Notes under the pieces: generated by a model | Database searches by the model: none | What the model was told of the DNA's origin: nothing | What the model saw: the letters and a program-made list of their open reading frames with translations, nothing else | Assembly: GCA_963621885.1 (NCBI GenBank) | Contig: CAVFFT010000025.1 | Span: 1-32,055 of the forward strand | Length of the DNA: 32,055 nt | Direction of reading: 5' to 3' | Source: UMGS1519 sp963621885 | GTDB lineage: Bacteria; Actinomycetota; Coriobacteriia; Coriobacteriales; Eggerthellaceae | In this document: piece after piece, positions 1 to 7,358 of the stretch | Layout of the letters: the number at the start of each line of letters is the position of its first letter | Numbering within the stretch: position 1 is the first letter of the stretch | Program-made: the position numbers and the translations under genes

Positions 1-332
1 TTCTCCGCCGGCGAGAAGTACATGCCCTTCTTGTAAAGCTTGCTGCGCATGGAATTAGGCTGCTTCATGAATGCCGACCACGCAAGCAGCTTTCTGAACA
101 GCGCAAGCACGAGCTTCCAATTCCAGTCGCGCGCCGAAAGATGCGTGACCAGGAAATTCTTGATGCCCAGCCCATTCGAATGATTCTTGAACATCGCCTT
201 CCCGGGTTGCTCTTTCCGGCGCAGGCGTTCCTCGTCGAGATAAAGCACATTGCCCTGCTCGTCGATGTTGTCATATGAAAGCGGCAAGCCTTCGACCTTA
301 TTGCCTTTTGCATCGACCAAGTAATCGTTCAT
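1..332 (-). CDS. N-terminal part of an unrecognised protein (runs off the left edge)
   Basis: An open frame reads leftward from an ATG at 330-332 to the window edge, giving about 110 residues that begin MNDYLVDAKGNKVEGLPLS. A strong ribosome-binding site (AGGAGG, about 338-343 read in reverse) lies just upstream. The visible part is charged and hydrophilic, with the stretch KNHSNGLGIKNFLVTHLSARDW, then a short hydrophobic helix (LVLALFRKLLAWSAFM) and SKLYKKGMYFSPAEK at the edge. I do not recognise the family, and no signal peptide or metal-binding motif is visible in this part. It is divergent from the membrane-protein pair at 615-2315, sharing a 280-bp spacer with them, so the three may be co-regulated. 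The CDS call is firm; the function is unknown. Confidence 0.8.
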   Translation of the reverse strand, partial: MNDYLVDAKGNKVEGLPLSYDNIDEQGNVLYLDEERLRRKEQPGKAMFKNHSNGLGIKNFLVTHLSARDWNWKLVLALFRKLLAWSAFMKQPNSMRSKLYKKGMYFSPAE

Positions 333-545
333 GAGGGGCCTCCTTGCCTCGCGATGCCCGCTATCTCCGAGTCTCTTCGTCGATTATATTCCGGTGAAGG
401 CATCTCACCTTAGGGCAAGCAGCGGCATCTGTTGCCTTGCGACGGCCGTTCCAAAACGCGCCGCGACACCGCCAAGCCAAAGCGCCAGCCACTCAAGCAA
501 CCACCCTGTTAAACGGAACAAAGCAGCGAACTCTCCCGCTATTCC

Positions 546-581
546 TTGACGCGTATAGGTTAATAGAAATACTATACGTGT
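546..581 (+). promoter_or_regulatory. Candidate promoter overlapped by an inverted repeat
   Basis: A plausible sigma-70-type promoter reads TTGACG (546-551), an 18-bp spacer and TACTAT (570-575), ending 39 bp before the start at 615. A dyad overlies it: CGTATAG at 552-558 and CTATACG at 572-578 are perfect inverted copies. Extended to 549-558 and 572-581 they match at 9 of 10 positions. A repressor or activator bound here would cover the spacer and -10 box. The rest of the 333-614 spacer shows nothing I can name. Confidence 0.5.
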
Positions 582-614
582 ACAGCGATTACCGTAATTT
601 GAAGGAGGTACCGC

Positions 615-1373
615 ATGTACACCATCGAGCAAGGAATAGAGCTCATCAACAACGACCCCACATTGTTCGTGACAGCCGCGCTCATCACCTATGGCTTCGG
701 CTTCGCACAGTATCTGTGCAGCGTCTGGATGCAAATCAAAAACGGCAGCTGCCCGTTCTACTTCTGGCAGCACTGCTGGTATTTCGGCCATGACATGACC
801 TTCGCGTTCGTCTGCTTCCCCATGTGGTTCTTCCAGGTGAAGTTCTGGATGTACGACGTCATGTGCATCGCCTGCATGGTCTTCGTGCTCATCGAGCTCT
901 ACACCTTCTATCGTGCTGTGAAATATGAGCGCCAAGAGACCTTCGGGCGCTTCACCGGCGGCCGCGAAGTGACGGTGCGCTACGCCCTCACACGTGGCAT
1001 TATCGGCTACCTGATAGGATTCGCCCTGTTCGTCGCGCTACGTGAGGTCATTGGCGACCCGTTCTGCCTGTTCCTGATGATGTCGACGAACGTGACGCTC
1101 GCGCTGATGGTTCATCGCCGCAACGACGAGTACGGCGAAGTGAAGCGCGGAGCGAAATTCCTCGCCTGGGCGACGCTTCTGGGCACCTGCTTCACCTTCG
1201 CGCCGGCGGGCATCGGCCTGTTCGCGTCGTTCGTGCCGCCGCTGAACTGCTGGTACTTCCATATGATCGGCCTCATCTGCGTGCTGTGCGCCGCCCGCGC
1301 CGTCTGGCAGATGTACAAGCTTCCCAAGGCCGCCGATTTGCAGCAGATCATCAATCAGAAGAAAAGCGCGTAA
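615..1373 (+). CDS. Polytopic membrane protein of unknown function, first of a tandem pair
   Basis: 252 residues beginning MYTIEQGIELINNDP. The start is fixed by GAAGGAGGT at 601-609. The sequence is about seven hydrophobic segments rich in Trp, Phe, Tyr and Cys, with short charged loops. Notable residues in or near the membrane are the stretch WQHCWYFGHDM (about 54-64), IELYTFYRAVKYER (about 94-107) and NCWYFHMIG near residue 212. There is no signal peptide and no transporter motif I recognise. The layout (W-H...D in one segment, an acidic E-x-Y in the next) is aligned with the downstream protein at 1515, so the two are diverged paralogues. A distant resemblance in size and topology to integral-membrane terpene-cyclase-like or EXPERA-type proteins is possible but unproven. 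It may form a heterodimer with its neighbour. Confidence 0.85.
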   Translation: MYTIEQGIELINNDPTLFVTAALITYGFGFAQYLCSVWMQIKNGSCPFYFWQHCWYFGHDMTFAFVCFPMWFFQVKFWMYDVMCIACMVFVLIELYTFYRAVKYERQETFGRFTGGREVTVRYALTRGIIGYLIGFALFVALREVIGDPFCLFLMMSTNVTLALMVHRRNDEYGEVKRGAKFLAWATLLGTCFTFAPAGIGLFASFVPPLNCWYFHMIGLICVLCAARAVWQMYKLPKAADLQQIINQKKSA

Positions 1374-1514
1374 GAAAGAACGAAGCGTCCGCTCAGCGCC
1401 ACCAAAGCCGCGTTAGCGCAACGTCGCGCGTAAACGCGTATCGCCCGAACGCAAGATAGCGCCTAAACACAAACCGCGTCCGTAATACAAGACCGTGCCT
1501 AAGAAAGGACCGCC

Positions 1515-2315
1515 ATGGATATCTTGAATAGCATCTTCGCTACCTACCCCACAGGAGTCGACCTCACCCTGCAGGATTTCGTCTACAGCCTAAGCCCCGA
1601 TAATCCGGCTTTCGGCATAACGCTTTTCGCGACCCTGTTCACCTTCTTCCTGGGCTTCATGGTGTACGTGTACTCCGTGCTGCTGGTGAACCGCGAAGGC
1701 GCAGGTCCCTACCCGGTTTGGATGCACACCTTCTATTGCGCCGCCGACTTCATGGGCATCTGGGTCTTCCTGAGCGCCTACAACGCAGTGGGTGGATTCT
1801 GGTTCTTCATGCTCGGCTGCGTGGGCGAAGCCGTCTGGGTTGGCGTCGAAATCTATTGCCTATACAAGACCGTGACCGTTGAACGCTTCCAGATGTGGGG
1901 ACGTGACTGCACGCCCGGCCATGCCATCTTCGTCATCTGCGCGCAGATTCTCATCTTCTTCGTGTCGCTGAATTTCCTGCGCGTCGAACTCGGCGACGTA
2001 TCGATGTTCAAGTTCTGGATCTTCACGCAGGTCATCATCGTGTGCGCGCCGGGACTGTTCTGGCGCGAGCGCGGCACGCGCGTGGGTTCGTGCTGGCAGC
2101 TGGTGGTGACGCTGGTGCTCGTGTGCATCATGTCGTTCAACCCGTTTGGCAACATGTGGTCGCTCATCAGCCCGTATTTCGCCATCGAGAATAACCCGTG
2201 GTACTACGTGATGGGTCTGGGGGTGCTTGCGTTCGCCATTTACGATGTGGTGGTGTACGCAAAGATGCCGAAGAAGCCCGAAGTGCTGTCAAACGGCAAG
2301 AAGCCGCTGTTCTAG
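1515..2315 (+). CDS. Polytopic membrane protein of unknown function, second of a tandem pair
   Basis: 266 residues with about seven membrane segments; the start is supported by AAGAAAGGA about six bases upstream. It aligns in order with the upstream protein. FFLGFMVYVYSVLLVNREGAGPYP corresponds to its FGFAQYLCSVWMQ region, PVWMHTFYCAADFMG to its WQHCWYFGHDM, VWVGVEIYCLYKTVTVERF to its FVLIELYTFYRAVKYER, and NPWYYVMGLGVLAFAIYDV to its C-terminal NCWYFHMIG segment. The shared His/Asp pair and Glu-Tyr followed by a V-x-x-E-R cytoplasmic motif suggest a conserved intramembrane site. The tail is KMPKKPEVLSNGKKPLF. The 141-bp gap to the first gene is short enough for co-transcription. The function is unknown; possibilities are an enzyme acting on a lipid or quinone-like substrate, or a sensor. 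Confidence 0.85.
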   Translation: MDILNSIFATYPTGVDLTLQDFVYSLSPDNPAFGITLFATLFTFFLGFMVYVYSVLLVNREGAGPYPVWMHTFYCAADFMGIWVFLSAYNAVGGFWFFMLGCVGEAVWVGVEIYCLYKTVTVERFQMWGRDCTPGHAIFVICAQILIFFVSLNFLRVELGDVSMFKFWIFTQVIIVCAPGLFWRERGTRVGSCWQLVVTLVLVCIMSFNPFGNMWSLISPYFAIENNPWYYVMGLGVLAFAIYDVVVYAKMPKKPEVLSNGKKPLF

Positions 2316-2366
2316 CCCAATCCTAACCGGGAGCCAGGTTCCAGCGCTAGCGTGTTCTAGCCCAAT
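2308..2366. repeat. Gene-tail direct repeat containing the stop codon
   Basis: TGTTCTAGCCCAAT occurs at 2308-2321, spanning the TAG stop of the membrane-protein gene, and again at 2353-2366 in the spacer. It is a 14-bp perfect match with a period of 45 bp. Palindromic CGCTAGCG segments lie beside the second copy. Confidence 0.75.
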
Positions 2367-2565
2367 TCCATCGCTAGCGCTATTCTTGCCTAGGACTTAT
2401 ACACTTCGCTTCGATGGCCAAGCGAAAAGACAACAACGACAAGCCGCTCGTCCTCGATTACGCATAAGACGCGATAATCGCCTATGCGATACTACCATTC
2501 ACCCGAACGGTTAGCTGAAAGACCCTTGCCGTGAACTCGCGGGTCGGCGCAAGCGTATTGCGGAA

Positions 2566-2680
2566 GCGACGACGGGCGCATTCGAGAGCAACGGCACGGG
2601 CGCATCGCGAGAGATGGCGGGTGCGCGATTCGGCAGCAATGGCGGACGCATTCGACACCAACGGCGCATGCGCAACATGA
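2566..2680. repeat. Degenerate short tandem repeats in spacer
   Basis: About four diverged units of 25-28 bp carry a core like GGGCGCATTCG followed by a purine-rich stretch. The cores lie around 2574, 2599, 2621 and 2643, ending near the start of the split-barrel gene. An open frame runs upstream through them, but it has no ribosome-binding site and looks like a by-product of the repeats. Confidence 0.5.
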
Positions 2681-2691
2681 AAGGCAAATAC

Positions 2692-3213
2692 ATGAAAGCG
2701 GAAGATTACAAAGCGGCGGCGAATTTCTGGAAAGAAAAAGACCGCGTGGAAATGCCGGCAGACCAGCTCAAACAAATCGTTGAGGAATACCTTAGCAGCA
2801 GCTCCGTCTGCGCGCTCGCGACAGGAACCGGCGACTATGTGCGCTGCACGCCGCTGGAATACAGCTTCCATGACGGAAAATTCTGGATCTTCACCGAGGG
2901 CGGCGAAAAGTTCATCGGCCTCGAAAAGAACGACAATGTCAGCCTTGCGGTCTTCGAGAAAGACCCGAGCTTCGGCAACTTGAAGAGCGTGCAGGTCATG
3001 GGCAAGGTGACGATTATCGAGCCTCTCTCCGCCGAATACATCGCCCATGCGGAATACAAGAAGATTCCCCTGCCCGCCCTCCAGAAGCTGGCGGACGAAG
3101 GTCACGCGATGCATCTGCTGTGCATCGAGCCCACACGAGCGGACGCGCTCTTCTCCGACTTCAAGAAGCAGGGCTACGACAGCCGCCAGGAGCTGGATTT
3201 CACACAGAAGTAA
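2692..3213 (+). CDS. Pyridoxamine 5'-phosphate oxidase-like FMN-binding split-barrel protein
   Basis: 173 residues from the ATG at 2692, chosen because GAAAGG lies seven bases upstream; frames extending to 2614 cross repeat DNA. The protein reads MKAEDYKAAANFWKEKDRVEMP, then the split-barrel core: SSSVCALATGTGDYVRCTPLEYSF (about 33-56), GKFWIFTEGGEKFIGLEKNDNVSLAVFEK (about 59-87) and SVQVMGKVTIIEP (about 96-108). This order is typical of the small PNPOx-like/general stress protein 26 family, which binds FMN or related cofactors as a homodimer. Whether it oxidises pyridoxamine phosphate is doubtful, since that activity needs longer proteins. It is more likely a flavin- or haem-binding accessory reductase. 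A second split-barrel protein lies at 27913. It appears to be a single gene. Confidence 0.85.
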   Translation: MKAEDYKAAANFWKEKDRVEMPADQLKQIVEEYLSSSSVCALATGTGDYVRCTPLEYSFHDGKFWIFTEGGEKFIGLEKNDNVSLAVFEKDPSFGNLKSVQVMGKVTIIEPLSAEYIAHAEYKKIPLPALQKLADEGHAMHLLCIEPTRADALFSDFKKQGYDSRQELDFTQK

Positions 3214-3470
3214 ACCGCCGGAGGTAAGCGCTGGCTGCCTGCAACTATCGCGGCAGACCGCCAAGGGCAAACGCCATCTGCTTGCAACCGGCGCGGCAGA
3301 CTGCCTGAAGCGCTCAACCGCGATACCAGAAACGCCCAATCGCACAAACGCATGAGAGAGATGCCCAATTTCAAAAGCGCGCAAGAGACGCCCGGGGAGG
3401 GCATTCCTCTGATATCTCTCTGAAGAAAGAGAATTTGCGTTGCGTGCGCACTCCGTTTCCTTCGCTTGCG

Positions 3471-3476
3471 TATAAT
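3471..3476 (+). promoter_or_regulatory. Candidate -10 box
   Basis: A perfect TATAAT lies 80 bp before the membrane-protein start at 3556. No good -35 is seen at 16-18 bp, so the promoter may depend on an activator. The spacer 3214-3470 otherwise holds degenerate GC-rich repeats (for example GCGGCAGAC twice, near 3250 and 3293). Confidence 0.4.
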
Positions 3477-3555
3477 CGCGCGATATGAATTCGTTCAGGC
3501 GGAAGCAAAATTGCGCCCCAGGAAAGACTCACCGCCCGTCAAGAAAGGCCCATCA

Positions 3556-4191
3556 ATGCACGTGTTTGAAAAACTGTTCGGCGGCTTGAAAATGAGCTGG
3601 CCTTTTGTCGTTGTCTTCGGCATCATCGCCGGCATCTACACCGGCATCATGGCCTCCGTTCCCGCGCTTGCCGAAACGTCTTTCCATGACATCGCGGTCT
3701 CTCTCGAATGCTGGGTCATCTTCGCTTTCATCATTGCCGCCAACTGCAAGAAAAGTTGGGAATCGGCGCTGAAGATATTCGTGTTCTTCGTCATCAGCCA
3801 GCCGCTTTGCTTCCTCACCGAAGTCTTTCTTGGCACGCTGACACCCGATTTGGCGGTGTATTACTACAGCGCGATATGGGGTCCGGCCACGCTGTTCACG
3901 CTGCCCGGCGGCTTCATCGCCTTCTATATTGGCAAGCAGAATGCGCTCGGCTGCATCATCCTGGGTTTGGGCAACACCATCCAGGCGATTATGGGCTTGA
4001 GTTACCTGAAGACGATGCTTGCAACGCCGCCATTCCATCTGCTCACGGTCATCATCTGCTTCGGTTCCATCATTGTGATGACGCTTGCCATCCAGAAGAG
4101 CACGAAGAACCGCATTCTCACCTTCGCGGTGGTCCTTGTCGCAACCTTGGCAATCCTCGTCCTCGCGATGATGACGGGCCGCGTTCTGTAG
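3556..4191 (+). CDS. Six-segment integral membrane protein of unknown function
   Basis: 211 residues from the ATG at 3556, preceded by AAGAAAGG; the frame is open back to 3466 but that extension is not hydrophobic and lacks a ribosome-binding site. After a short cytoplasmic start (MHVFEKLFGGLKMSW) there are about six membrane segments: FVVVFGIIAGIYTGIMA, ECWVIFAFIIAANC, ALKIFVFFVISQPLCFL, YYSAIWGPATLFTLPGGFIAFYIG, LLTVIICFGSIIVMTLA and ILTFAVVLVATLAILVLAMM. A conserved-looking Gly/Pro pattern (WGPATLFTLPGGF) may line a channel or substrate site. Similar small orphan membrane proteins are common in anaerobic Firmicutes and Coriobacteriia, but I know of no proven function. It is flanked by repeats and by a convergent LysR gene, so it is probably monocistronic. 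Confidence 0.85.
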   Translation: MHVFEKLFGGLKMSWPFVVVFGIIAGIYTGIMASVPALAETSFHDIAVSLECWVIFAFIIAANCKKSWESALKIFVFFVISQPLCFLTEVFLGTLTPDLAVYYYSAIWGPATLFTLPGGFIAFYIGKQNALGCIILGLGNTIQAIMGLSYLKTMLATPPFHLLTVIICFGSIIVMTLAIQKSTKNRILTFAVVLVATLAILVLAMMTGRVL

Positions 4192-4292
4192 CACCTCTCG
4201 CGCCGCAATCACCGCGGACCGCAATCCTTTACGCCGCAACCGTCGCGGACTGTAATCCTTCGCGCCCGCAACCGTCGCTGGCTGCGAGGCGC
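4172..4292. repeat. About 31-bp degenerate tandem repeat reaching into a gene tail
   Basis: Three clear units start near 4200, 4231 and 4262 with the core CGCCGCAACCGTCGCGGACT followed by a -TAATCCTT stretch. The last bases of the membrane-protein gene (CCGCGTTCTGTAG around 4180-4192) resemble the CCGCGGACCGCAAT and CGCGGACTGTAAT parts of the units. The array therefore seems to have spread from, or into, the gene end. Confidence 0.6.
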
Positions 4293-4304
4293 CGCAAGCT
4301 TCAA

Positions 4305-5183
4305 TCAGTCCGAACCGAGACGCCGCAGCAGCTCCTCGCACGCGCGGCTGCGCAGGCGATATTTCTTCCAGACAAGAAAGCTCTTGATGCTCATGGGCGG
4401 TTCGAGCGGCACGAAAGTGAGGTCCTCGGATTCGAGCTGCAGTAAATGGTCGATGCCAAGCGCGCATGCCGCGCCCGAGCGCACCAGGTACGATGCGTTG
4501 CCCAGCAGGTCGAAATGACCAACCACGTTGAGCGTGTCGGGGCTGATCGCCCCCTTCGACCAACCAGCAAGGTCAACGCTTTTGTTGCTTGTGCGCGAGC
4601 TTAAAAGCAGCGGCATCCGCATGAGGTCCGCGGGCGTCAGCCCGCGCTTGCTCCCCCACTCGCCTTGGGTCGCCACCGCCACGCCGACGGTATCGGTACC
4701 CGGCATCTCAAGCCATTCGTACTTCTCAAGGTTCACCGGCTCGATAAGCAAACCGAAATCAAGCAGACCGCGCTCGAGGCGCTCTTCCACAGAATCGGCG
4801 TTGCCGGTGTAAAGCTCGATGCTCACGCCCGGATTCTCACGATGAATCTGAGCGAAGGCATCGAGAATATGGCGCATGGCCTGGGTTTCTCCCGCACCAA
4901 TGCGAATGTTGCCCGTCAGTGCGCCTTCGGTATCGGCAAGCTCGGATTCGGTCTGCTCCACAAGCGAAAGAATCTCCTCCGCGCGCTGGCGCAAGCGCAT
5001 GCCTTCACCCGTCAACACGCAGGAGCGGTTCGTGCGATCGAAAAGCGTCACTCCCAATTCGCGCTCAAGATCGGCAATCTGACGTGAAAGCGTCGGCTGC
5101 GTCACATGCAAAACGTTCGCCGCTTCCGTCATATTCTCTTCGCGCGCCACCGCCAGGAAATATCGAAGGGTGCGAAGCTCCAT
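4305..5183 (-). CDS. LysR-family transcriptional regulator
   Basis: 292 residues from the ATG at 5181-5183, the start that gives the standard LysR N-terminus MELRTLRYFLAVAREENMTEAA; a longer frame to 5222 is not needed. The winged helix-turn-helix occupies residues 1-60 (AANVLHVTQPTLSRQIADLERELG), followed by the linker helix and a periplasmic-binding-like effector domain from about residue 90 (GNIRIGAGETQAMRHILDAF) to the end. It diverges from the operon at 5319-6977, so by LysR convention it probably controls that operon and itself through the spacer between them. The effector is unknown. The order LysR, carboxymuconolactone decarboxylase-like protein, flavodoxin suggests a redox or electrophile signal, which is inference. 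Confidence 0.93.
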   Translation of the reverse strand: MELRTLRYFLAVAREENMTEAANVLHVTQPTLSRQIADLERELGVTLFDRTNRSCVLTGEGMRLRQRAEEILSLVEQTESELADTEGALTGNIRIGAGETQAMRHILDAFAQIHRENPGVSIELYTGNADSVEERLERGLLDFGLLIEPVNLEKYEWLEMPGTDTVGVAVATQGEWGSKRGLTPADLMRMPLLLSSRTSNKSVDLAGWSKGAISPDTLNVVGHFDLLGNASYLVRSGAACALGIDHLLQLESEDLTFVPLEPPMSIKSFLVWKKYRLRSRACEELLRRLGSD

Positions 5184-5201
5184 GATTCTCACCGCCTTAC
5201 C

Positions 5202-5236
5202 ATACGGTATTCGCATATCCAAGTAGTTAGTATAAG
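5202..5236 (+). promoter_or_regulatory. Candidate LysR box and -10 of the divergent operon
   Basis: An imperfect dyad with T-N11-A spacing lies at 5202-5216 (ATACG...CGCAT, 4 of 5 arm bases paired). TATAAG follows at 5231-5236 with only a weak TTCGCA (5210-5215) upstream at a 15-bp spacer. A LysR site overlapping a poor -35 is typical of an activator-dependent promoter. Confidence 0.4.
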
Positions 5237-5318
5237 CATTTCACATTCCTACTTGCGCCGCTTATTGTTGTCCTTGCAAAGGGAAACGGCAAAAGAAAGG
5301 CGGCATCGCGCGAGAGCC

Positions 5319-5543
5319 ATGGATGAGAAGATCCGGACCAACCTGGCAGACGCCGGATGCAGCAGAGAGTTCATCGAGGAATTTGACACGCTCTGCAATT
5401 GCACGCGCATCCGCCGACTGAAAGAGCATCGACGAGAGCTGCTTCAGGGCATTCATGCCGAACAGAAGAAGCTCGAATGTCTTGATTACCTCATTTACCA
5501 GCTGCGCACCGGCGCAGAAGAGAACACGAAGGAGACATCATGA
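5319..5543 (+). CDS. Small helical protein of unknown function
   Basis: 74 residues from the ATG at 5319 (MDEKIRTNLADAGCSREFIEEFDTL). The protein is strongly charged and probably all helix; IRRLKEHRRELLQGIHAEQKKLECLDYLIYQLR has the heptad-like spacing of a short coiled coil. The stop overlaps the next ATG (ATGA at 5540-5543), so translation is coupled to the carboxymuconolactone decarboxylase-cupin gene. The ribosome-binding site is weak: AGAAAGG lies 18 bases upstream and GAGAG is very close. Small proteins of this size often precede such enzymes in divergent LysR operons, and the helix-rich C-terminus recalls the dimerisation helix of MerR-type proteins, but no DNA-binding domain is present. 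The function is unknown. Confidence 0.75.
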   Translation: MDEKIRTNLADAGCSREFIEEFDTLCNCTRIRRLKEHRRELLQGIHAEQKKLECLDYLIYQLRTGAEENTKETS

Positions 5544-6286
5544 CCGTTAAGCAAACCGCAGGACACGACGCGCTCGGCGTCTTCGCGCCCGAATTCGCAC
5601 ACCTGAACGACGACATCCTTTTCGGCGAAGTCTGGAACCGCGAGGACAAGCTCCCGCTCAAGCTCCGCAGCATCGTGACCGTGAGCGCCCTCATCGGCAA
5701 GGGCATCACCGACAGCTCACTCAAGTTCCACCTGATGGAAGCCAAGAAGAACGGCGTTACGCAGGTGGAAATGGCAGAGCTGCTCACTCACATCGCCTTC
5801 TACGCCGGCTGGCCCAACGCATGGGCGGCGTTCAACATGGCGAAGGAGGTCTACGCCGAGCCCGAATCGCCCGAGGTCCACGGCGGTTTCTTCGGCCTTG
5901 GTGAGCCCAATGACGCCTTTGCGCAGTACTTCATCGGCCAGAGCTACCTCAACAACCTCACCGGCCCCGACGATTACCTGCCCATTCACAATGTCACCTT
6001 CGAACCTGGTTGCCGCAACAACTGGCATATCCATACCGCAACGTCAGGCGGCGGTCAGGTGCTCATCTGCGTTGAGGGCGAAGGCTGGTATCAGGAAGAA
6101 GGCAAGCCCGCGCAGAGCCTCAAACCCGGCGACATCGTCGAGATTCCGGCGAACATCAAGCACTGGCATGGTGCCAAGAAGGATTCCTGGTTTGCGCATC
6201 TGGCTTTCGCATTCCCTGGTGAGAACTGTGGCAATGAGTGGTGCGAACCGGTGGATGACGACGCCTACAACGCGCTGGAGGCGTAA
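5540..6286 (+). CDS. Carboxymuconolactone decarboxylase-like domain fused to a cupin
   Basis: 248 residues. The N-terminal half (about 10-110) is a carboxymuconolactone decarboxylase/AhpD-like helical domain with the signature NREDKLPLKLRSIVTVSALI and THIAFYAGWPNAWAAFNMA. The classic AhpD CxxC is absent, so it is unlikely to be a thiol peroxidase partner. The C-terminal half (about 145-235) is a cupin: motif 1 GCRNNWHIHTATSGGGQVLI (His pair plus Gln) and motif 2 PGDIVEIPANIKHWHGA, a set of residues that normally binds a divalent metal. Such fusions are found as single-chain proteins in many anaerobes, usually beside flavodoxins and LysR regulators, as here. The substrate is unknown; a quinone-like or aromatic lactone or an oxidised small molecule is plausible. 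It is translationally coupled to the small upstream protein. Confidence 0.92.
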   Translation: MTVKQTAGHDALGVFAPEFAHLNDDILFGEVWNREDKLPLKLRSIVTVSALIGKGITDSSLKFHLMEAKKNGVTQVEMAELLTHIAFYAGWPNAWAAFNMAKEVYAEPESPEVHGGFFGLGEPNDAFAQYFIGQSYLNNLTGPDDYLPIHNVTFEPGCRNNWHIHTATSGGGQVLICVEGEGWYQEEGKPAQSLKPGDIVEIPANIKHWHGAKKDSWFAHLAFAFPGENCGNEWCEPVDDDAYNALEA

Positions 6287-6344
6287 GCTAAGCATTCAAG
6301 CGCAACTAACGAACGCGCAAGCAACGCATACGCATCAGCACCGC

Positions 6345-6441
6345 GAACATGCCAACACGTGAACGCGCCGCAATCACCGCTAACGTGCAAACGCGCCAGC
6401 ACGCCATCGCGCATGAACATGCCAACGCGCATACGCGCCGC
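6345..6441. repeat. Spacer repeat, period about 70 bp
   Basis: A 27-bp segment beginning GAACATGCCAAC at 6345-6371 recurs at 6415-6441 with four mismatches. The whole 6287-6450 spacer is made of related GCGC/ACGC-rich units; no gene is seen in it. Confidence 0.6.
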
Positions 6442-6461
6442 CGCCCAACGAAAGGAAACCC

Positions 6462-6977
6462 ATGAGCACGCTTGTCGCCTACTACAGCCGATCAGGACAG
6501 AACTATGTCGCCGGCTCAATCAAAGAGCTCAAGATCGGAAACGCGCAGATTCTCGCCGAGTTCGCCGCAAAAGCGGCAGGCGCCGACCTGTTCCAGATTG
6601 AAACCGTACGCCCCTACCCCGTCGACTATCGCGAATGTTGCGCTCAGGCAGCCGCCGAAAAGGAAGCCGGCGCGCGCCCCGAGCTCGTGGAGGCAGGCGA
6701 CGTGAGCGCCTACGACACGGCCGTGCTCATCTATCCCAACTGGTGCGGCACGATGCCGATGGCGGTCTACACCTTCCTCGAGGCGCACGATTTCACCGGC
6801 ATCACGATTCTGCCGATCTGCACGCATGAAGGAAGCGGCATGTCGGGCACCGAGCAAGACATCGCCCGCTGCTGCCCGGGAGCGACCGTTGGAAAGGGCC
6901 TTGCCATCAAGGGCCACGAAGCCGCCCAGTCCGAAGGCAAGGTTCGCGTCTGGTTGGAAGCCGCCGGGGTCTGCTAG
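6462..6977 (+). CDS. Flavodoxin-family protein
   Basis: 171 residues with GAAAGGAAA just upstream of the ATG. The FMN phosphate loop is at the N-terminus (MSTLVAYYSRSGQNYVAGSI, with S-R-S-G-Q-N), followed by ADLFQIETVRPYPVDYRECC, the isoalloxazine-contacting YPNWCGTMPMAVYTFLE (about 90-106) and ILPICTHEGSGMSGTEQDIA (about 114-133). These match the short flavodoxin/NAD(P)H-oxidoreductase-like group. It should be a cytoplasmic one- or two-electron carrier. It follows the decarboxylase-cupin gene on the same strand with a 175-bp repeat-filled gap and probably belongs to the same LysR-controlled unit. Confidence 0.93.
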   Translation: MSTLVAYYSRSGQNYVAGSIKELKIGNAQILAEFAAKAAGADLFQIETVRPYPVDYRECCAQAAAEKEAGARPELVEAGDVSAYDTAVLIYPNWCGTMPMAVYTFLEAHDFTGITILPICTHEGSGMSGTEQDIARCCPGATVGKGLAIKGHEAAQSEGKVRVWLEAAGVC

Positions 6978-6999
6978 ACGCCAGAATCCGCTAGACGCC
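6973..6999. repeat. Tail repeat at the flavodoxin stop codon
   Basis: GCTAGACGCC at 6973-6982 contains the TAG stop and is repeated exactly at 6990-6999, a period of 17 bp. Confidence 0.7.
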
Positions 7000-7048
7000 G
7001 ACCTCCGATAAGCAGCCGCTTCTATTCGTTGTAAAATCAGCTCGAGGC

Positions 7049-7070
7049 CGGGGAGCCTTTCGGCTCCCCG
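7049..7070 (+). terminator. Hairpin downstream of the flavodoxin gene
   Basis: CGGGGAGCC (7049-7057), loop TTTC and GGCTCCCCG (7062-7070) form a perfect 9-bp stem. The sequence after it (TTACCTAGCCCC) is poor in T, so it may be a weak intrinsic terminator or an RNA-stabilising stem. Confidence 0.6.
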
Positions 7071-7209
7071 TTACCTAGCCCCGCTTTGCGTGTTTCCCCT
7101 TGGAAGGTTTGCGCTTGCGGGGCTTTCTTTTCTCCCTCGTCTCATCCGATAGAGCGCGCCAGCGAGGCACACGGACGGTAACGAGGGCATGGGCAACAAC
7201 GAGCACGCC

Positions 7210-7353
7210 ATTCACATATGCAAGCAAACCGCCCCGATTCGGCATGCCAAGTCGGGGCGAACCATTCCTGGCATGTGAATTCTGTTCAAAGAATCAGCAT
7301 TGCGGAACGCATCAGGCGCTAAGCAGAGGAATATACGATGATGCATTTCCGCA
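7210..7353 (+). other. Structured leader upstream of the DUF4177 gene
   Basis: Two inverted-repeat structures follow each other. The first is nested: ATTCACAT (7210-7217) pairs with ATGTGAAT (7273-7280), enclosing CGCCCCGA (7230-7237) paired with TCGGGGCG (7252-7259) and a palindromic GGCATGCC in the tip. The second pairs TGCGGAACGCATC (7301-7313) with GATGCATTTCCGCA (7340-7353), with one bulge. It ends eight bases before the ribosome-binding site of the gene at 7376. I cannot match it to a known riboswitch. Confidence 0.5.
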
Positions 7354-7358
7354 TGTAA
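7338..7358 (+). CDS. Possible six-codon leader peptide
   Basis: ATG ATG CAT TTC CGC ATG TAA at 7338-7358 encodes MMHFRM. GCAGAGGA at 7323-7330 gives a well-spaced ribosome-binding site. It overlaps the right arm of the second leader hairpin, so translating it would open that hairpin. This is speculative. Confidence 0.25.
   Translation: MMHFRM

Noticed and set aside
2614..2691. 26-residue N-terminal extension of the split-barrel protein
   Set aside because: It is encoded by degenerate repeats, is Gly/Arg-rich, and lies before the ribosome-binding site for the ATG at 2692.
6287..6461. Possible CRISPR-like array from recurring GAACATGCCAAC units
   Set aside because: Only two clear copies with mismatches, no regular spacers, no cas genes; it fits the degenerate spacer repeats seen elsewhere.
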